Below are positions 49,538-59,271 of a stretch of DNA of 64,000 nt, in pieces. A model generated the notes under the pieces. It was not told the DNA's origin. It did not search any database and was given only the letters and a program-made list of their open reading frames with translations. Position numbers and translations under genes: made by a program. Within the stretch, counting starts at the first letter, position 1. Each line of letters starts with the position of its first letter. The stretch is from Capillidium heterosporum (taxonomy: Eukaryota; Entomophthoromycota; Entomophthoromycetes; Entomophthorales; Capillidiaceae), in assembly GCA_016630905.1 (NCBI GenBank), contig WBMQ01000011.1:186001-250000 (forward strand), written 5' to 3'.

Positions 49538-50020
49538 ATGCACTACATTGCCATCCTCCTTTCCTCCTTAGTAGCTCTCAATCAAGCCACCACCATCAAT
49601 ATCAGCTGTCCCTCCACTTACAACAGCTGTAAGTTCAAAGGCGAGTTTACCATCCCCTTCACTCAGAAAGGTGCTCCTCAATGTTGGGGCCGTCTCAACG
49701 GCAACTGGATCTGTGACAACAAGCCTGCTGGCAAATCTTGTGCCGATTCCGACATCCATTCTCTTGTCATCGATGTTTCTTCTTGTCCTGGTTACAACCC
49801 GTTGAACACCTGTCCTTCAATCTATGATGAATGCAGCTTTAAAGGGGAGTTTCAAATCCCGCTAACTAGGGAGAACGCTCCACAGTGCTGGGCATGGTCC
49901 AACAGCAAATGGATTTGTGATAACAAGCCCAAGGACAAGTCCTGTGAGTTCTCTGATTTGGGATCCATTGGCTTTGATGTCTCCAACTGCCCTGGCTACA
50001 AACATAAGCTTTATCTTTGA
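49538..50020 (+). CDS. Secreted two-module cysteine-rich repeat protein, intact
   Basis: An uninterrupted 160-residue frame with signal peptide MHYIAILLSSLVALNQATT. Module 1 is first-type (QCWGRLNGNWICDNKPAGK). Module 2 is last-type (FQIPLTRENAPQCWAWSNSK) and ends CPGYKHKLYL. All twelve cysteines follow the family spacing. It is the functional-looking twin of the frameshifted gene in the left repeat arm. If the protein is secreted, both modules should be disulfide-bonded. The start is the first ATG, 60 nt after the TATA box, and fits every other family member. Confidence 0.88.
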   Translation: MHYIAILLSSLVALNQATTINISCPSTYNSCKFKGEFTIPFTQKGAPQCWGRLNGNWICDNKPAGKSCADSDIHSLVIDVSSCPGYNPLNTCPSIYDECSFKGEFQIPLTRENAPQCWAWSNSKWICDNKPKDKSCEFSDLGSIGFDVSNCPGYKHKLYL

Positions 50021-50232
50021 GGTTTAGGGTTTCTTCTAATAAACTATTTCTATATATGCAAAAGTTTATAGTGTACATATATTTCCTTTTTTGTAAATGT
50101 GGTGTCATAAATTTAATTTAAGAGCTATAGATCAGTTTTTGAAGGATATATAAAAGAAATATCAAGTTGATTGGAAGACTTCTGAACAAATTATGAGTTC
50201 AATTTCTAAATTGATACTATATTCATAGTATT

Positions 50233-51239
50233 AGTTTGTAACAACCATATTATAATTTTTAGATATTCCAAATTTCATAATAGTAATAGTCTATAAATAT
50301 TTGAAATGCTGCATGTACATATATTTAGTAAAAATTATATTTAACTTGGTCATTTCTACCCTACCTCACGGTAAAAAATAGTATAAAAACTAAACATAGA
50401 CATAATTCCAATACTACTAGAAATAATAACATATGGTTTTTAATAGTTTAATAAATTCATTAAAGATATCAAGGAGATGGTATTAAGCTAATGATAGTCT
50501 TGACTCTTACCGAAAGAATTTTGATCCGTTGAAGATCAGATTGGCTTAGAATATTAAGATTACAGGAAGAATTGGTGGAAGACGATTGTCACTAGCTAGA
50601 TGGAATAAAGAATTTGTAAGAGATTAGGTATTCACTGCTCTGAATTTTATTGGAGTAAGTCAAATAATCACCCAACAGATAAAATTGGATGTTGCCTTAT
50701 AGCTGGGCTTGAAGATTCAGATTGATGTTGATAAAGTGTGGCTTAATCTGAGAGTTAATTAATAAAAAGATAGAGAAAAGCTTGCTATAAATTTGACAAG
50801 TTGTTATGAAATTGATGAGTATAAAATGATCCTTCCAGTTTCTCCAACTACATTATTGTAAAATTTAGGGAGAAGCTGTGATGGGATTGACGCAGGTCGT
50901 AAGTATCAACATATCGGTCTGGATAAGAAAGGTCACTAATATCGTGAATGATATATATTTAAGAGAGGACAAATGTTTAAATTGGTTTAAAAGGTGGGTT
51001 TGTTAGGTTTAAACTGATCAAGCAGATTATCAACTAGGTACCTTATTATAGCGTTCAAGTTTTTTGATATATGAGAATTTTTTAAGACGTTGAGACGGGT
51101 AGGTGATAGGTAATAATAAAAGTTGATTAGACCTGAATATTTGAGCCTACATTTTGGATTCTAAAGAATTTGAAAAAGTAATCGTTTAAGATAAAAATTA
51201 TGAATTGTTAAATTTGTCAAGGCTGTTATTTGGTTCACC
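50233..51239. other. Intergenic, no gene supported
   Basis: AT-rich with short broken frames on both strands. No recognisable protein or RNA. Confidence 0.35.
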
Positions 51240-52475
51240 AGTTAAGTTCAACAGTCTCTTCCTAGTATCCTTTGTATATAGCTCCTTTCTATAAGTAGCA
51301 GATTAAGACAATAATAAAAATAAATGTACTTACGATGTATTTAAAAGGATTTTGAGCTGGAGCTCGAAGAGCATTCTTACATCACTCAAGCTTCCAAGGA
51401 ATTTGACATCACTATTCCTAATCCTTGTCTTTCTTTTGCATAGTAACATTGATCCTTACTAAGTGGTATTATAAGGCTACTTCAGTATTTACAAATCTAT
51501 AACCTCTCTTTGATAGTAATCTCAGATCTTTTAGTAAAATGGTATAGATTAGGATCTTCTATTGGCACTCAATTGTCAAAATAGAAATAAGAATAACCAT
51601 AGTCTCTGTTCTCATCATTCATCTTTCGTTTAAGTTCTTTATTCGACATAGTAGCCCGATTCCTTATCCAGAAAGTATTATCAAACCATTTCAATGCTTA
51701 TAAACTTATAGCTCCTCTTTGATATCAGTTTTAGATTTTTCTTGCTGTAGTTAGGTTAATCTCTACTCACCATTTAAAAACTTCACTATACGGATAGTAG
51801 TAGAGGGTTTCTAGAACTTATAATTTTTAAATATATATCTTTTTATGCACTTTTAGTTGTGCCTTTGAAAGGTTCAGAAATTTCTCTACTGCCTGATGGA
51901 GCCATCTTCTAGTAAGGTTTGAACATCTGGGTTAATATAGCTTAATTTAGTATTCTAAGTTTCACCCAATTCTTCCTTTTCATAGTTTTGGCCTAGTATA
52001 TCAATCTCATCAATATAGCTGAAACTCACAAACTTTAATGAACTGATTCTGCTTTCCATGGTTAATGTGTTTGTTCTTATTTCTGCATATATTAAAAGGA
52101 ATCTCGTAACCACCTTCACTCCTTTGATTTGTAATGAATTCAATGGTATCAGTTAAATGATTCTTCTCTCTATCATCACTGCCCCTTTTGTTTATATCGC
52201 CTTCACTACGGTAGCTAGCATCCATACTATCTTCAGTCACTTTCTTTGCTATTTGCAAATTGAGATAGCTTTGAAATTTTGGACTATACTTTTGTAAGGT
52301 TATCATTTATTTCTAGAATAAACGTCATATCGCTTTGTTCAAATATATTGGGTAATTTTATGTAATTCGATTTGTAGAATATTCCCAATTTCCTGAACAG
52401 AATAGTAGCCAATAATTTATGCTTATTATATAATTTCTTTAACGATGATTGAAAGTAGTTTAACAAAAGACTCAA
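51240..52475 (-). pseudogene. Degraded minus-strand gene with imperfect repeated units
   Basis: On the minus strand short open pieces can be read over 1.2 kb: 52475-52284 (62 codons, no ATG), then 52306-52010 (98 codons, reading KVTEDSMDASYRSEGDIN and further hydrophilic text), then fragments to about 51240. At the DNA level two or three related units of roughly 200 bp are visible. The plus-strand text CCTTACTAAGTGGTATTATA near 51456 and CCTTATCCAGAAAGTATTAT near 51668 begin parallel stretches that both run into TATAACCTCTCTTTGATAG-like sequence. The product is unknown. Stops, shifts and the missing start argue for a decayed gene. Confidence 0.3.
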
Positions 52476-52608
52476 ATCTATGATGAAAGTTTATTTGAGA
52501 AATCCAATTTTCCCGAGGTTTACAAACACCAACACCAAGTAGCTTGGCTTTACAAGATCAAAACCTCAGCTTTGATTTTCAGTTTGAACTCTTTATCAAA
52601 AATATACG

Positions 52609-53290
52609 ATGCCCGTAAGTTCTACAGGCAAGACATCCAAACTGACAGCCATATTCAACCTTCAAATTGACTAACAAATGTATTTGTCTTTAATGATTTA
52701 GGCCTACCACTCCAAACTCCATGATGATGGTGCCCGCCACCTTGGCAATATGACCATGCTACCCATCCGAAGCAAGGTACGTGGACCTGCCCTTATCGAC
52801 AACTCTTTACAAGAAGATATTATCGACGAAGCCATCGACTTATTCCGAGCCAACTGCCTCTTCAAGAACTACGAAATTAAGAACGGCTCCGACAGAGTCA
52901 TTATCTACTTAACTCTCTTCATCTCAGACTGTCTTAACAAGATAGCTAAATTCCCTAAAGGCCAAAGTCCTAACGACATCTTGAAGAGCCTCAATAACAT
53001 CGCTTTAGTTTCGTTTGCTATCCCTGGGGATCCCAGCTTCCCTTTGAACAGTTTGTTCGCCGCACCTTCCGACCGCCAGGAGTCAGGTAACATCTCTTGT
53101 TTGCATTTTTAGTTTCTTAACTTTATTATGGTTTATTTTGTAATATGTAGAGTTACTCCGTCAATATATCAGTCAGTTACGACAGGAAACTGTCATTAGG
53201 CTTTTTGACCGCATCTACCAAGGTCAAAATGAACCTTCCAAGTGGTGGATGATGTTCTCGAAGCGTAAGTTTATGAGCAAGAACTTGTAA
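52609..53290 (+). CDS. ARC18: Arp2/3 complex subunit 3 (ARPC3, p21-Arc; yeast Arc18)
   Basis: ARPC3 is a structural subunit of the Arp2/3 complex that nucleates branched actin, needed for endocytic patches. Exons 52609-52614 (ATG CCC only), 52702-53086 and 53151-53290 give 176 residues, the family's normal size (~178). Signature phrases are present throughout: MPAYHSKL, NMTMLPIRSKVRGPA, IDEAIDLFRANCLFKNYEIK, DRVIIYLTLFISDCL, IPGDPSFPLNSLFA, ISQLRQETVIRL and PSKWWMMFSKRKFMSKNL at the end. The first exon holds only two codons before an 87-nt intron, which explains why a simple ORF search misses the start. The last exon contains an unused GTAAGT within KRKF; reading through matches the family. 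Confidence 0.95.
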
Positions 53291-53958
53291 GTTGGAATTT
53301 ACTTTATAAGTTTGTACTAGGACTATAAACGTTTTCTTCTTTTAGTTAACTTATTTTTTATTTTCTTTATTTAAATATTTTAAGCATAGTATCCTTCTAT
53401 TTGAATAGTAACTTTAAATAAGCTTTGTGTTCTCATCAGCAACATTTAATGTTTGCTAACCCACTTATTTTATTGATTGTATCTCCTATCGAACAACTTT
53501 AGCTTTTGTGACTGAATACAAATTCTCTATTTCCCTATTTCCATACATTTTATTCTCATTTTCTTTGCCTTTATACCATAGGTAGGTTGAAATTCGAACG
53601 CAATACAACTTTTAATCAAATTTCAGACGTCTCCTTGGCAAAGATGAAAAGATCGTACAAGTAAGTTACTAACCTACAACCATATAATTAAACTCAACTT
53701 ACTTATCCTTTGCTTTTTTGTTTCGATCTAGATAAGTATAGAGAAACTGAGATCAACAAATTGCTTCAAAAGTTTTAATTATATAGGGAAGGTACTGGTT
53801 GATTTTAATTAGATAGATTGGAACGTTAATACAGGTCAAAATTTTAAGAGTTAGTTGGAGTAGGCTATTTTCGAATAAAAGATAGTAAGTCAGCTGGCTT
53901 GAAAGATGAATCCAATCATTAGATATAAACTTTGGAAAGGTAGACAAAGGCAAGTAGC
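53291..53958. other. Intergenic; isolated splice-like signals
   Basis: Around 53625-53740 an AG-GT bounded segment (RLLGKDEKIVQ in one frame) is followed by GTAAGTTACTAAC and a good acceptor. No in-frame exon chain could be built, so no gene is called. Confidence 0.3.
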
Positions 53959-54000
53959 GTAACTAAAATAGATTTAGTGCTTAGTCAAGTCTATAAAAAG
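53959..54000 (+). promoter_or_regulatory. Likely promoter of the small membrane-protein gene
   Basis: TATAAAAAG at 53992-54000, 54 nt before the ATG at 54054, preceded by AACTAAAATAGATTTAG (about 53960-53976). The latter resembles the box found before the cysteine-rich genes. Confidence 0.4.
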
Positions 54001-54053
54001 CCCCTGTTGAGTCTAAAAAACTAGTGAAAGTCAAGTACGATGCACTCTGAAGC

Positions 54054-54318
54054 ATGGTAAATGACAACAATATCGAGTTGAATTTCTTTAATGAGATCAA
54101 GGCCAATGCACTCCATAGCAAGGTAGCTGCTTCCTTAAATTTGCAAATGTATTGGTTGGTACTTGATTATCGATATCTACAAATCTAAATTTTAGTTAGA
54201 GTACGGCACAAGCTATCTTTATAATGCTTTCATTACAGTTTCTATATATACAATAGCTTTGATTTTAGGCATATATGCTCTAGAAATACTGTTCGATTTT
54301 ATATTGCAAATGAATTGA
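54054..54318 (+). CDS. Tiny spliced single-pass membrane protein, 63 residues
   Basis: Exon 1 (54054-54122, 23 codons) and exon 2 (54196-54318) join in phase 0 across a 73-nt intron (GTAGCT..AATTTTAG). The N-terminal 25 residues are polar (MVNDNNIELNFFNEIKANAL). The remainder is one hydrophobic stretch with small and aromatic residues (around FITVSIYTIALILGIYALEI), and the end is short. A TATA box lies at the right distance. The in-frame splice, the clean switch to a membrane segment and the promoter make a real gene plausible, but the protein is very short and has no known family. It could be the first part of a longer membrane protein truncated by the TGA at 54316. Confidence 0.45.
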
Positions 54319-55464
54319 ATAAATATAGTGAGATATACAGTACTTTTTCACATTTTATATACAATCAGGATTCTTTATCATAATATGTAAACATTTTTAT
54401 AGCAAATATTGACATATATTTCAAATTGAACTATGTATCTCAGCATACTGTGGCTATATCATTTTACTTGGATTATATTAATGAGTAATTGAACATACTA
54501 CTCTTATTCGAACTATCAGTACAACAGTAAAGCTTTCCGACTATTGATTCGTATCCCAGCATCCGAAAATAAATTATTATGAGATTATAGACCTAACAGT
54601 TCACATCCTAACTCTATCAAGATATCTTCATCCAAAACCAATTTTCAATCCAACCAATCAATATCTTTAATTTCAACCCAAAAAATAAAACCCACAAACT
54701 CATTTTTTCAAAACTTTTGAAATAGGTACTAAATCCTTTTCACCTAAAAAGTTTGCTTTACAAGTTGAAATAATATGGCGCTGCTAAAGTCTTTTATCTC
54801 CGATATTTTACTTTAAGAATGTGCAGTAAATGTCTACATTTCGATACTGAGACTCAACTCTACTCCTAGTTGAAATTCCCTTCGGGTTGAGTTTCAATTT
54901 GGTTTAGGGATTCCGGCATATTCTTGATCTTTCCTTAGGTTCTTTGAACCCATGATGGTAAAAGAAAAACCATGCCTGCGAAACATTTTTTATCCATATA
55001 TGAAAGTATTAATAATTATACATTCTATCTAAAAATATCTTTAAAATTTCTATATACCATGCTACGTATAACCTTAAAGGCTCTCGATAGGTTGGGTATG
55101 AGCTCTATCTTATCTTTGTTTGGTAGTAGCTGAAGGAAAGAGTAGGAGACTAGCTAAATTTCCATTTACTCAACTCTACTTAATGAAGAAATGAGCTTGG
55201 ATCCAATCAAAATAATACTAAATAAAAAATCTTGGTGCCAGTACCAGCATCAGTACCTATGACCAAAGCTTTGTCTAGGTCTCAATCCAGTTATCACCTT
55301 TTCTCCACCATCCACACTTTTTCAACTAAAGATGTTGCGGCAGTATCGTTAGTAAACCCATATAGCATATATTTTGGAAAAATTCTAATGGCACCATCGT
55401 ATGGTTAAAAAGGCATCTAAAGAGGATACACACCACTACAAGCCTAAAAAACTAACTTTATTCA
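54319..55464. other. Intergenic, no gene seen
   Basis: AT-rich with no supported frame. Short direct A+T repeats only. Confidence 0.4.
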
Positions 55465-57780
55465 TTACCTACTCAATTGATTTCGCTCCATAGTTTCAAA
55501 CTGACCTACCATTATAGGTGGCGATTCCAAAGCACCTTCTACTACATCGTCCAAATCTTCCTCAGTCCAACCGTTACTGCTCTTATTGTTACTCAATGTA
55601 CCTACGGCTACCTTGTTACTAGACTGCCAGCTTTTTTCAACTTCCTCACTTATACAGTCATCAAATACCCTATTATTTATCCTATCGGTAAGCTGGGTAG
55701 AATGAGTAGTCTTAGGTGGAGGTGGGGGTGGGTAGGTAGGTGGCGGCTTCATATTGTTGTCCAACCCATAACCTTCCTTGATAGGTCCTTCTTCAACTAC
55801 CCTCAACTTGGTAGAGGTCTGTAGGGGCATGTTGAAGTTCTCTAGCATCTCGGTAGTAGACTTGGTCGAAGATAGGTTCAAATTGGTGTCGTGGTATTTG
55901 CCGAACAACGAACTTATAGTCGAGTAGTGGGTATTAGGTTCGTTACTACCGTATATATTGGTGCTGTGGCTGAAAGTTGGATTCAAAGGAGGGTTGGGCG
56001 AGTTTAGTGGTATATCAGCTAAATTGTCATCATGTAACTTGGATTTGGGTCTAGAGTTGGCGTTAAGATCCAAGTTCAAATCGAAGATAATGTTGGAAGG
56101 CGGTGAAGACTGGATGTGGTTGGGGTTGAGGGGACTGGAATCACGATCTGAATTATTGGAGGATGGTGTACTGTTGCTTTTGGAATTGGGATTGGATGAA
56201 AGACTGTCGATATGATCCAGATCCAAGTTGGCAGGGTCGCGATACCTGCCGTTGAACTCATCGTCGCTGGCATCATTGTACTCGTAAATTAAAGTACGTT
56301 GGACCATCTCGTTGGGAGACAGTAAGCCTTGATTGTCCAGGTCCCGGTTCAAATCGGAGAATATGGGAGTAGGTGGCATGGGTTTTTGGTTGAACTGGGT
56401 CTTGTGGATGCGTAGGTGGCGTTGTCTTACTAGAAGAATGAGGACGATGCCGACCAACAGCACGATGGCAACTACACAACCTATGATGATCATCAAGTAA
56501 GTTTGATCATCGACCAGCTTCTTGGACTTGGGGATAAGTTTGGGGTCGATTACGTCGCCCGAGTCTTTGAAATCTTCGATAGGGATCTGAGCATCGTTGG
56601 AGGTGTAGCCCAGCTTGGGGTCGTAACTATCTACCACCTTTATACCCGTCTTCAAATTGGATAGGTCGAGTAAGTTTATTAGTGGTGTGATACTTTGCTG
56701 AAGGGTGGAAGGTACACCTCCAGTAACCAGTAGATAGTTTCCAAGTACGGTAGTCGTATGCCCGAACCGAGCTGGGTTTAGGATATTGAAGTTGGTACTG
56801 GAGGTCAAAGTCCAAGTTTTAGTCTTCAGGTTTAAAATAAAGGCATCACCAAAAATTTTGAGACCGTTATCACTTTTAAACCCATCTACGTTGCTAACGC
56901 TATTGAAACCTCTACCTCCAGCTATAATTAACCTCTCATCATTCAATTTATTGGTTGTAAAAAGTTCCCTACCTTCGGGTATAGTCCCATTCAGCCTCCA
57001 ATTCTCCCACCTGAAATTGATTAAATCTAGGACGTTGACTTCATCCATACTTCGATACTTACCGCTCTGATCTAAACCGCCTAGTACATACATCTGGTTG
57101 TTTATGCAGGTTGCGGTATGGTATGCCACATAGGGGGATCCATCTACCTTTATAGAGATTAGGGATTGACTGGCAAAGTCAAACCGATAGATCTTGTTGA
57201 GAACTTTTCCAGTTCGCGTGTGTTGCCCACCAAACAAAATAACCTGGTTGTCGGTACGTAGGCATTGAGAGTACCCTAAACTTTCGATCTTCAAGTTCAG
57301 TTTTGTGGAAAGTTGGTTAGTTGAGGGGTCATAGTTTTTCAAATATAGACTAAATTTATTATCTTTGTTGGTATCGATGACTTTGACTCCAACATTCTTG
57401 CTAGCACTGTTTCTCTTGAAGTTGAAGCTGAAGGACCTCCTGACTTTGTTGGTATCTTCGAAGAATAAGTTGTTGAATAGTTTAAAACTGATTAGGTTGG
57501 TGTTCAAGCTATCCGAGTTACCTAATACATTCAAAGTCCCGTTTATATTGTTGGCTATAGAGTAGCTTGGTAAGCCTATGGTGGGCTCCACTTCGAAACT
57601 GTTGAAGGGGAATTGGGTCAAAGCGACTGGTCTATCAAAATTCAAAGGAATCTTTATTAGGTTGGTGTTGGCTACTATCAAGTCATTCTGGTACTGGTAG
57701 CCACCCAGTAGGAATAAAGTCATGTTGGCTATGAAGCTGGTACTACCCAACAGTAACTTGTCGGTTGGTAGGAAAGACAT
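55465..57780 (-). CDS. Kelch-repeat single-pass membrane protein with PPxY tail
   Basis: A single-exon gene of 771 residues. Residues ~20-395 form a Kelch beta-propeller. Blade signatures are FLLGGYQYQNDL (~23), ILFGGQHTRTGK (~181), YVLGGLDQSGKY (~231), LIIAGGRGFNS (~284) and LLVTGGVPS (~350), each followed by a tryptophan- or phenylalanine-containing strand. One hydrophobic helix (~428-451, IIIGCVVAIVLLVGIVLILL) is followed by a basic stop-transfer (RQRHLRIHK). The ~320-residue tail is Ser/Asn/Pro-rich and contains PPPTYPPPPPPK, which includes a PPxY motif able to bind WW domains, for example Rsp5/Nedd4-type ligases. No signal peptide is visible before the first blade, so the topology relies on the helix. 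Related Kelch-TM proteins are common in fungi; the ligand is unknown. Confidence 0.88.
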   Translation of the reverse strand: MSFLPTDKLLLGSTSFIANMTLFLLGGYQYQNDLIVANTNLIKIPLNFDRPVALTQFPFNSFEVEPTIGLPSYSIANNINGTLNVLGNSDSLNTNLISFKLFNNLFFEDTNKVRRSFSFNFKRNSASKNVGVKVIDTNKDNKFSLYLKNYDPSTNQLSTKLNLKIESLGYSQCLRTDNQVILFGGQHTRTGKVLNKIYRFDFASQSLISIKVDGSPYVAYHTATCINNQMYVLGGLDQSGKYRSMDEVNVLDLINFRWENWRLNGTIPEGRELFTTNKLNDERLIIAGGRGFNSVSNVDGFKSDNGLKIFGDAFILNLKTKTWTLTSSTNFNILNPARFGHTTTVLGNYLLVTGGVPSTLQQSITPLINLLDLSNLKTGIKVVDSYDPKLGYTSNDAQIPIEDFKDSGDVIDPKLIPKSKKLVDDQTYLMIIIGCVVAIVLLVGIVLILLVRQRHLRIHKTQFNQKPMPPTPIFSDLNRDLDNQGLLSPNEMVQRTLIYEYNDASDDEFNGRYRDPANLDLDHIDSLSSNPNSKSNSTPSSNNSDRDSSPLNPNHIQSSPPSNIIFDLNLDLNANSRPKSKLHDDNLADIPLNSPNPPLNPTFSHSTNIYGSNEPNTHYSTISSLFGKYHDTNLNLSSTKSTTEMLENFNMPLQTSTKLRVVEEGPIKEGYGLDNNMKPPPTYPPPPPPKTTHSTQLTDRINNRVFDDCISEEVEKSWQSSNKVAVGTLSNNKSSNGWTEEDLDDVVEGALESPPIMVGQFETMERNQLSR

Positions 57781-58685
57781 GACTTTAGAATTGCTTTTCG
57801 ATTGAATGTCTTGAATTCAAATTGGTGAAGCTTCGCTGACTATACTTTTGCTGATGGTGGTCGTGGTCGTTGGGTAGAGATTTATGTTGATTAGTAAAGG
57901 GTAGAAAAAGATGCAACCAATAAATTAATTAATTAAAGAAATGTAAATAAACAACAGTCGTGTTACAAAAAGCAATAAATATAAAATTGACTAAACTTAT
58001 TAAAAAAGTAATCTCATAGTTTCCTAAGTTCCTATTATTGCTTTTCTTTGCAGTCTAAAATACTAAATTCAAAGTTATCCAATAGGATATCTGGAAATGA
58101 CAAAAGTATTGGATGCTCTCGAATCTGCACTAAAGCCTAATTAGGAACTTGGAATGAAAGTTCAATTAATTGCTAGAGAAACTTTTTATTCGAGACATAT
58201 CTCTAGAGTTGACCGGAATAAATCTATCCAAGGTAATCCAACCAAGATTTTGATCTTATGTGGCAAAGGATTTGGAGCTTATGTCTACGACTGCAGGTTT
58301 TCTTTCTAGTAGTTAGCCCATCGATGAACATCCCTTCCACCCAACTTTGAAACCCATCAATTCAATTATATTTACATAGGTTTATCCCAATCTACCGCTT
58401 TCAAATACATAAATAAGGACTACAGGTATAGACATATCTCAAACTCTTCCCTTTCTAAATTCAAAGTGGAGTCCTAGCTTTAAATGTTTAGTATCAATAA
58501 GCTTTTAAGTTCCACCTACCAAATAAATGGGTAGGGTAAAGTAGATTTCACTAGATTCACTTTAAAAACTTGAATTTAAACAGTGAACATCTAATTTTTC
58601 ATTAGATATTAAAAAACTATGCTTATCAAAGTATAAATAAAATATTTAAATAACTAAACAAATAATTTATTGTGTGAATCAAGCC
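57781..58685. other. Intergenic upstream of the Kelch gene
   Basis: No gene is supported. A missing 5' exon with a signal peptide for the Kelch protein was looked for and not found. Confidence 0.35.
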
Positions 58686-59165
58686 TTAGAGAAGTCTACG
58701 ATGATACCCAGGGCAGTTGGAGACATCGAAGCCAATCGATCCAGTATCGGAATCCCCACAAGATTGATCAGCTGGCATGTTATCACAAATCCACTTACCA
58801 TTAGACCAGGCCCAGCATTGAGGAGCGCCCATTCTAGTAAATGGAATCTGAAACTCCCCTTTATAGGTACACTCATCATAAATCGAAGGACAGGTATTCA
58901 ATGGGTTGTATCCAGGACAAGTAGAAATGTCGATATTGGGATAGCCGACATCCGAGTTGGCACAAGTTTCTCCAGCAGGCTTGTTGTCACAGATCCAGTT
59001 GCCGTTTAAGCGACCCCAACATTGGGGGGCACCTTTTTGCGTGAAGGGGATGGTGAATTCACCTTTGAATTTGCACGAATCGTAGGTAGAGGGACAGCTG
59101 ATGCTGATGATGACAGCTTGGTGGAAGGTCACTAAGGAGGAGAGGAGGATGGCGATGTATTGCAT
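58686..59165 (-). CDS. Secreted two-module cysteine-rich repeat protein, intact
   Basis: An uninterrupted 159-residue frame from the ATG at 59165. Signal peptide MQYIAILLSSLVTFHQAV. Module 1 is first-type (QCWGRLNGNWICDNKPAGE) and module 2 last-type (FQIPFTRMGAPQCWAWSNGK), ending CPGYHRRLL. All twelve cysteines are in the family spacing. Module 1 is very similar to that of the gene at 49.5 kb, while module 2 is closer to the last module of the 38-kb gene. This suggests exchange of modules between members. Confidence 0.88.
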   Translation of the reverse strand: MQYIAILLSSLVTFHQAVIISISCPSTYDSCKFKGEFTIPFTQKGAPQCWGRLNGNWICDNKPAGETCANSDVGYPNIDISTCPGYNPLNTCPSIYDECTYKGEFQIPFTRMGAPQCWAWSNGKWICDNMPADQSCGDSDTGSIGFDVSNCPGYHRRLL

Positions 59166-59228
59166 ATTGAAAATTTATATTTCTTTTACAGTTGTTTGTT
59201 GTATAAAATTCAGATGAACTCGTCGGTT

Positions 59229-59271
59229 CTTATATATTCAAACTATTCAATAGCAAATGTTATTTTTAGCA
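59229..59271 (-). promoter_or_regulatory. Family promoter of the 59-kb cysteine-rich gene
   Basis: On the minus strand GCTAAAAATAACATTTG (distal) and ATATATAAG at about 59239-59229, 64-74 nt before the ATG. Confidence 0.55.

Larger units (their letters stand above)
49093..50232. repeat. Right arm of the 1.1-kb inverted repeat
   Basis: Reverse complement of 43174-44316. The match begins at TTTTAGACTCGACATACC and ends near CATAGTATTAG. It contains the intact copy of the two-module gene with its promoter. Confidence 0.9.

Noticed and set aside
53600-53775. Possible small spliced gene after ARPC3
   Set aside because: Good splice-like signals, but no combination of frames gives an exon chain without stops.
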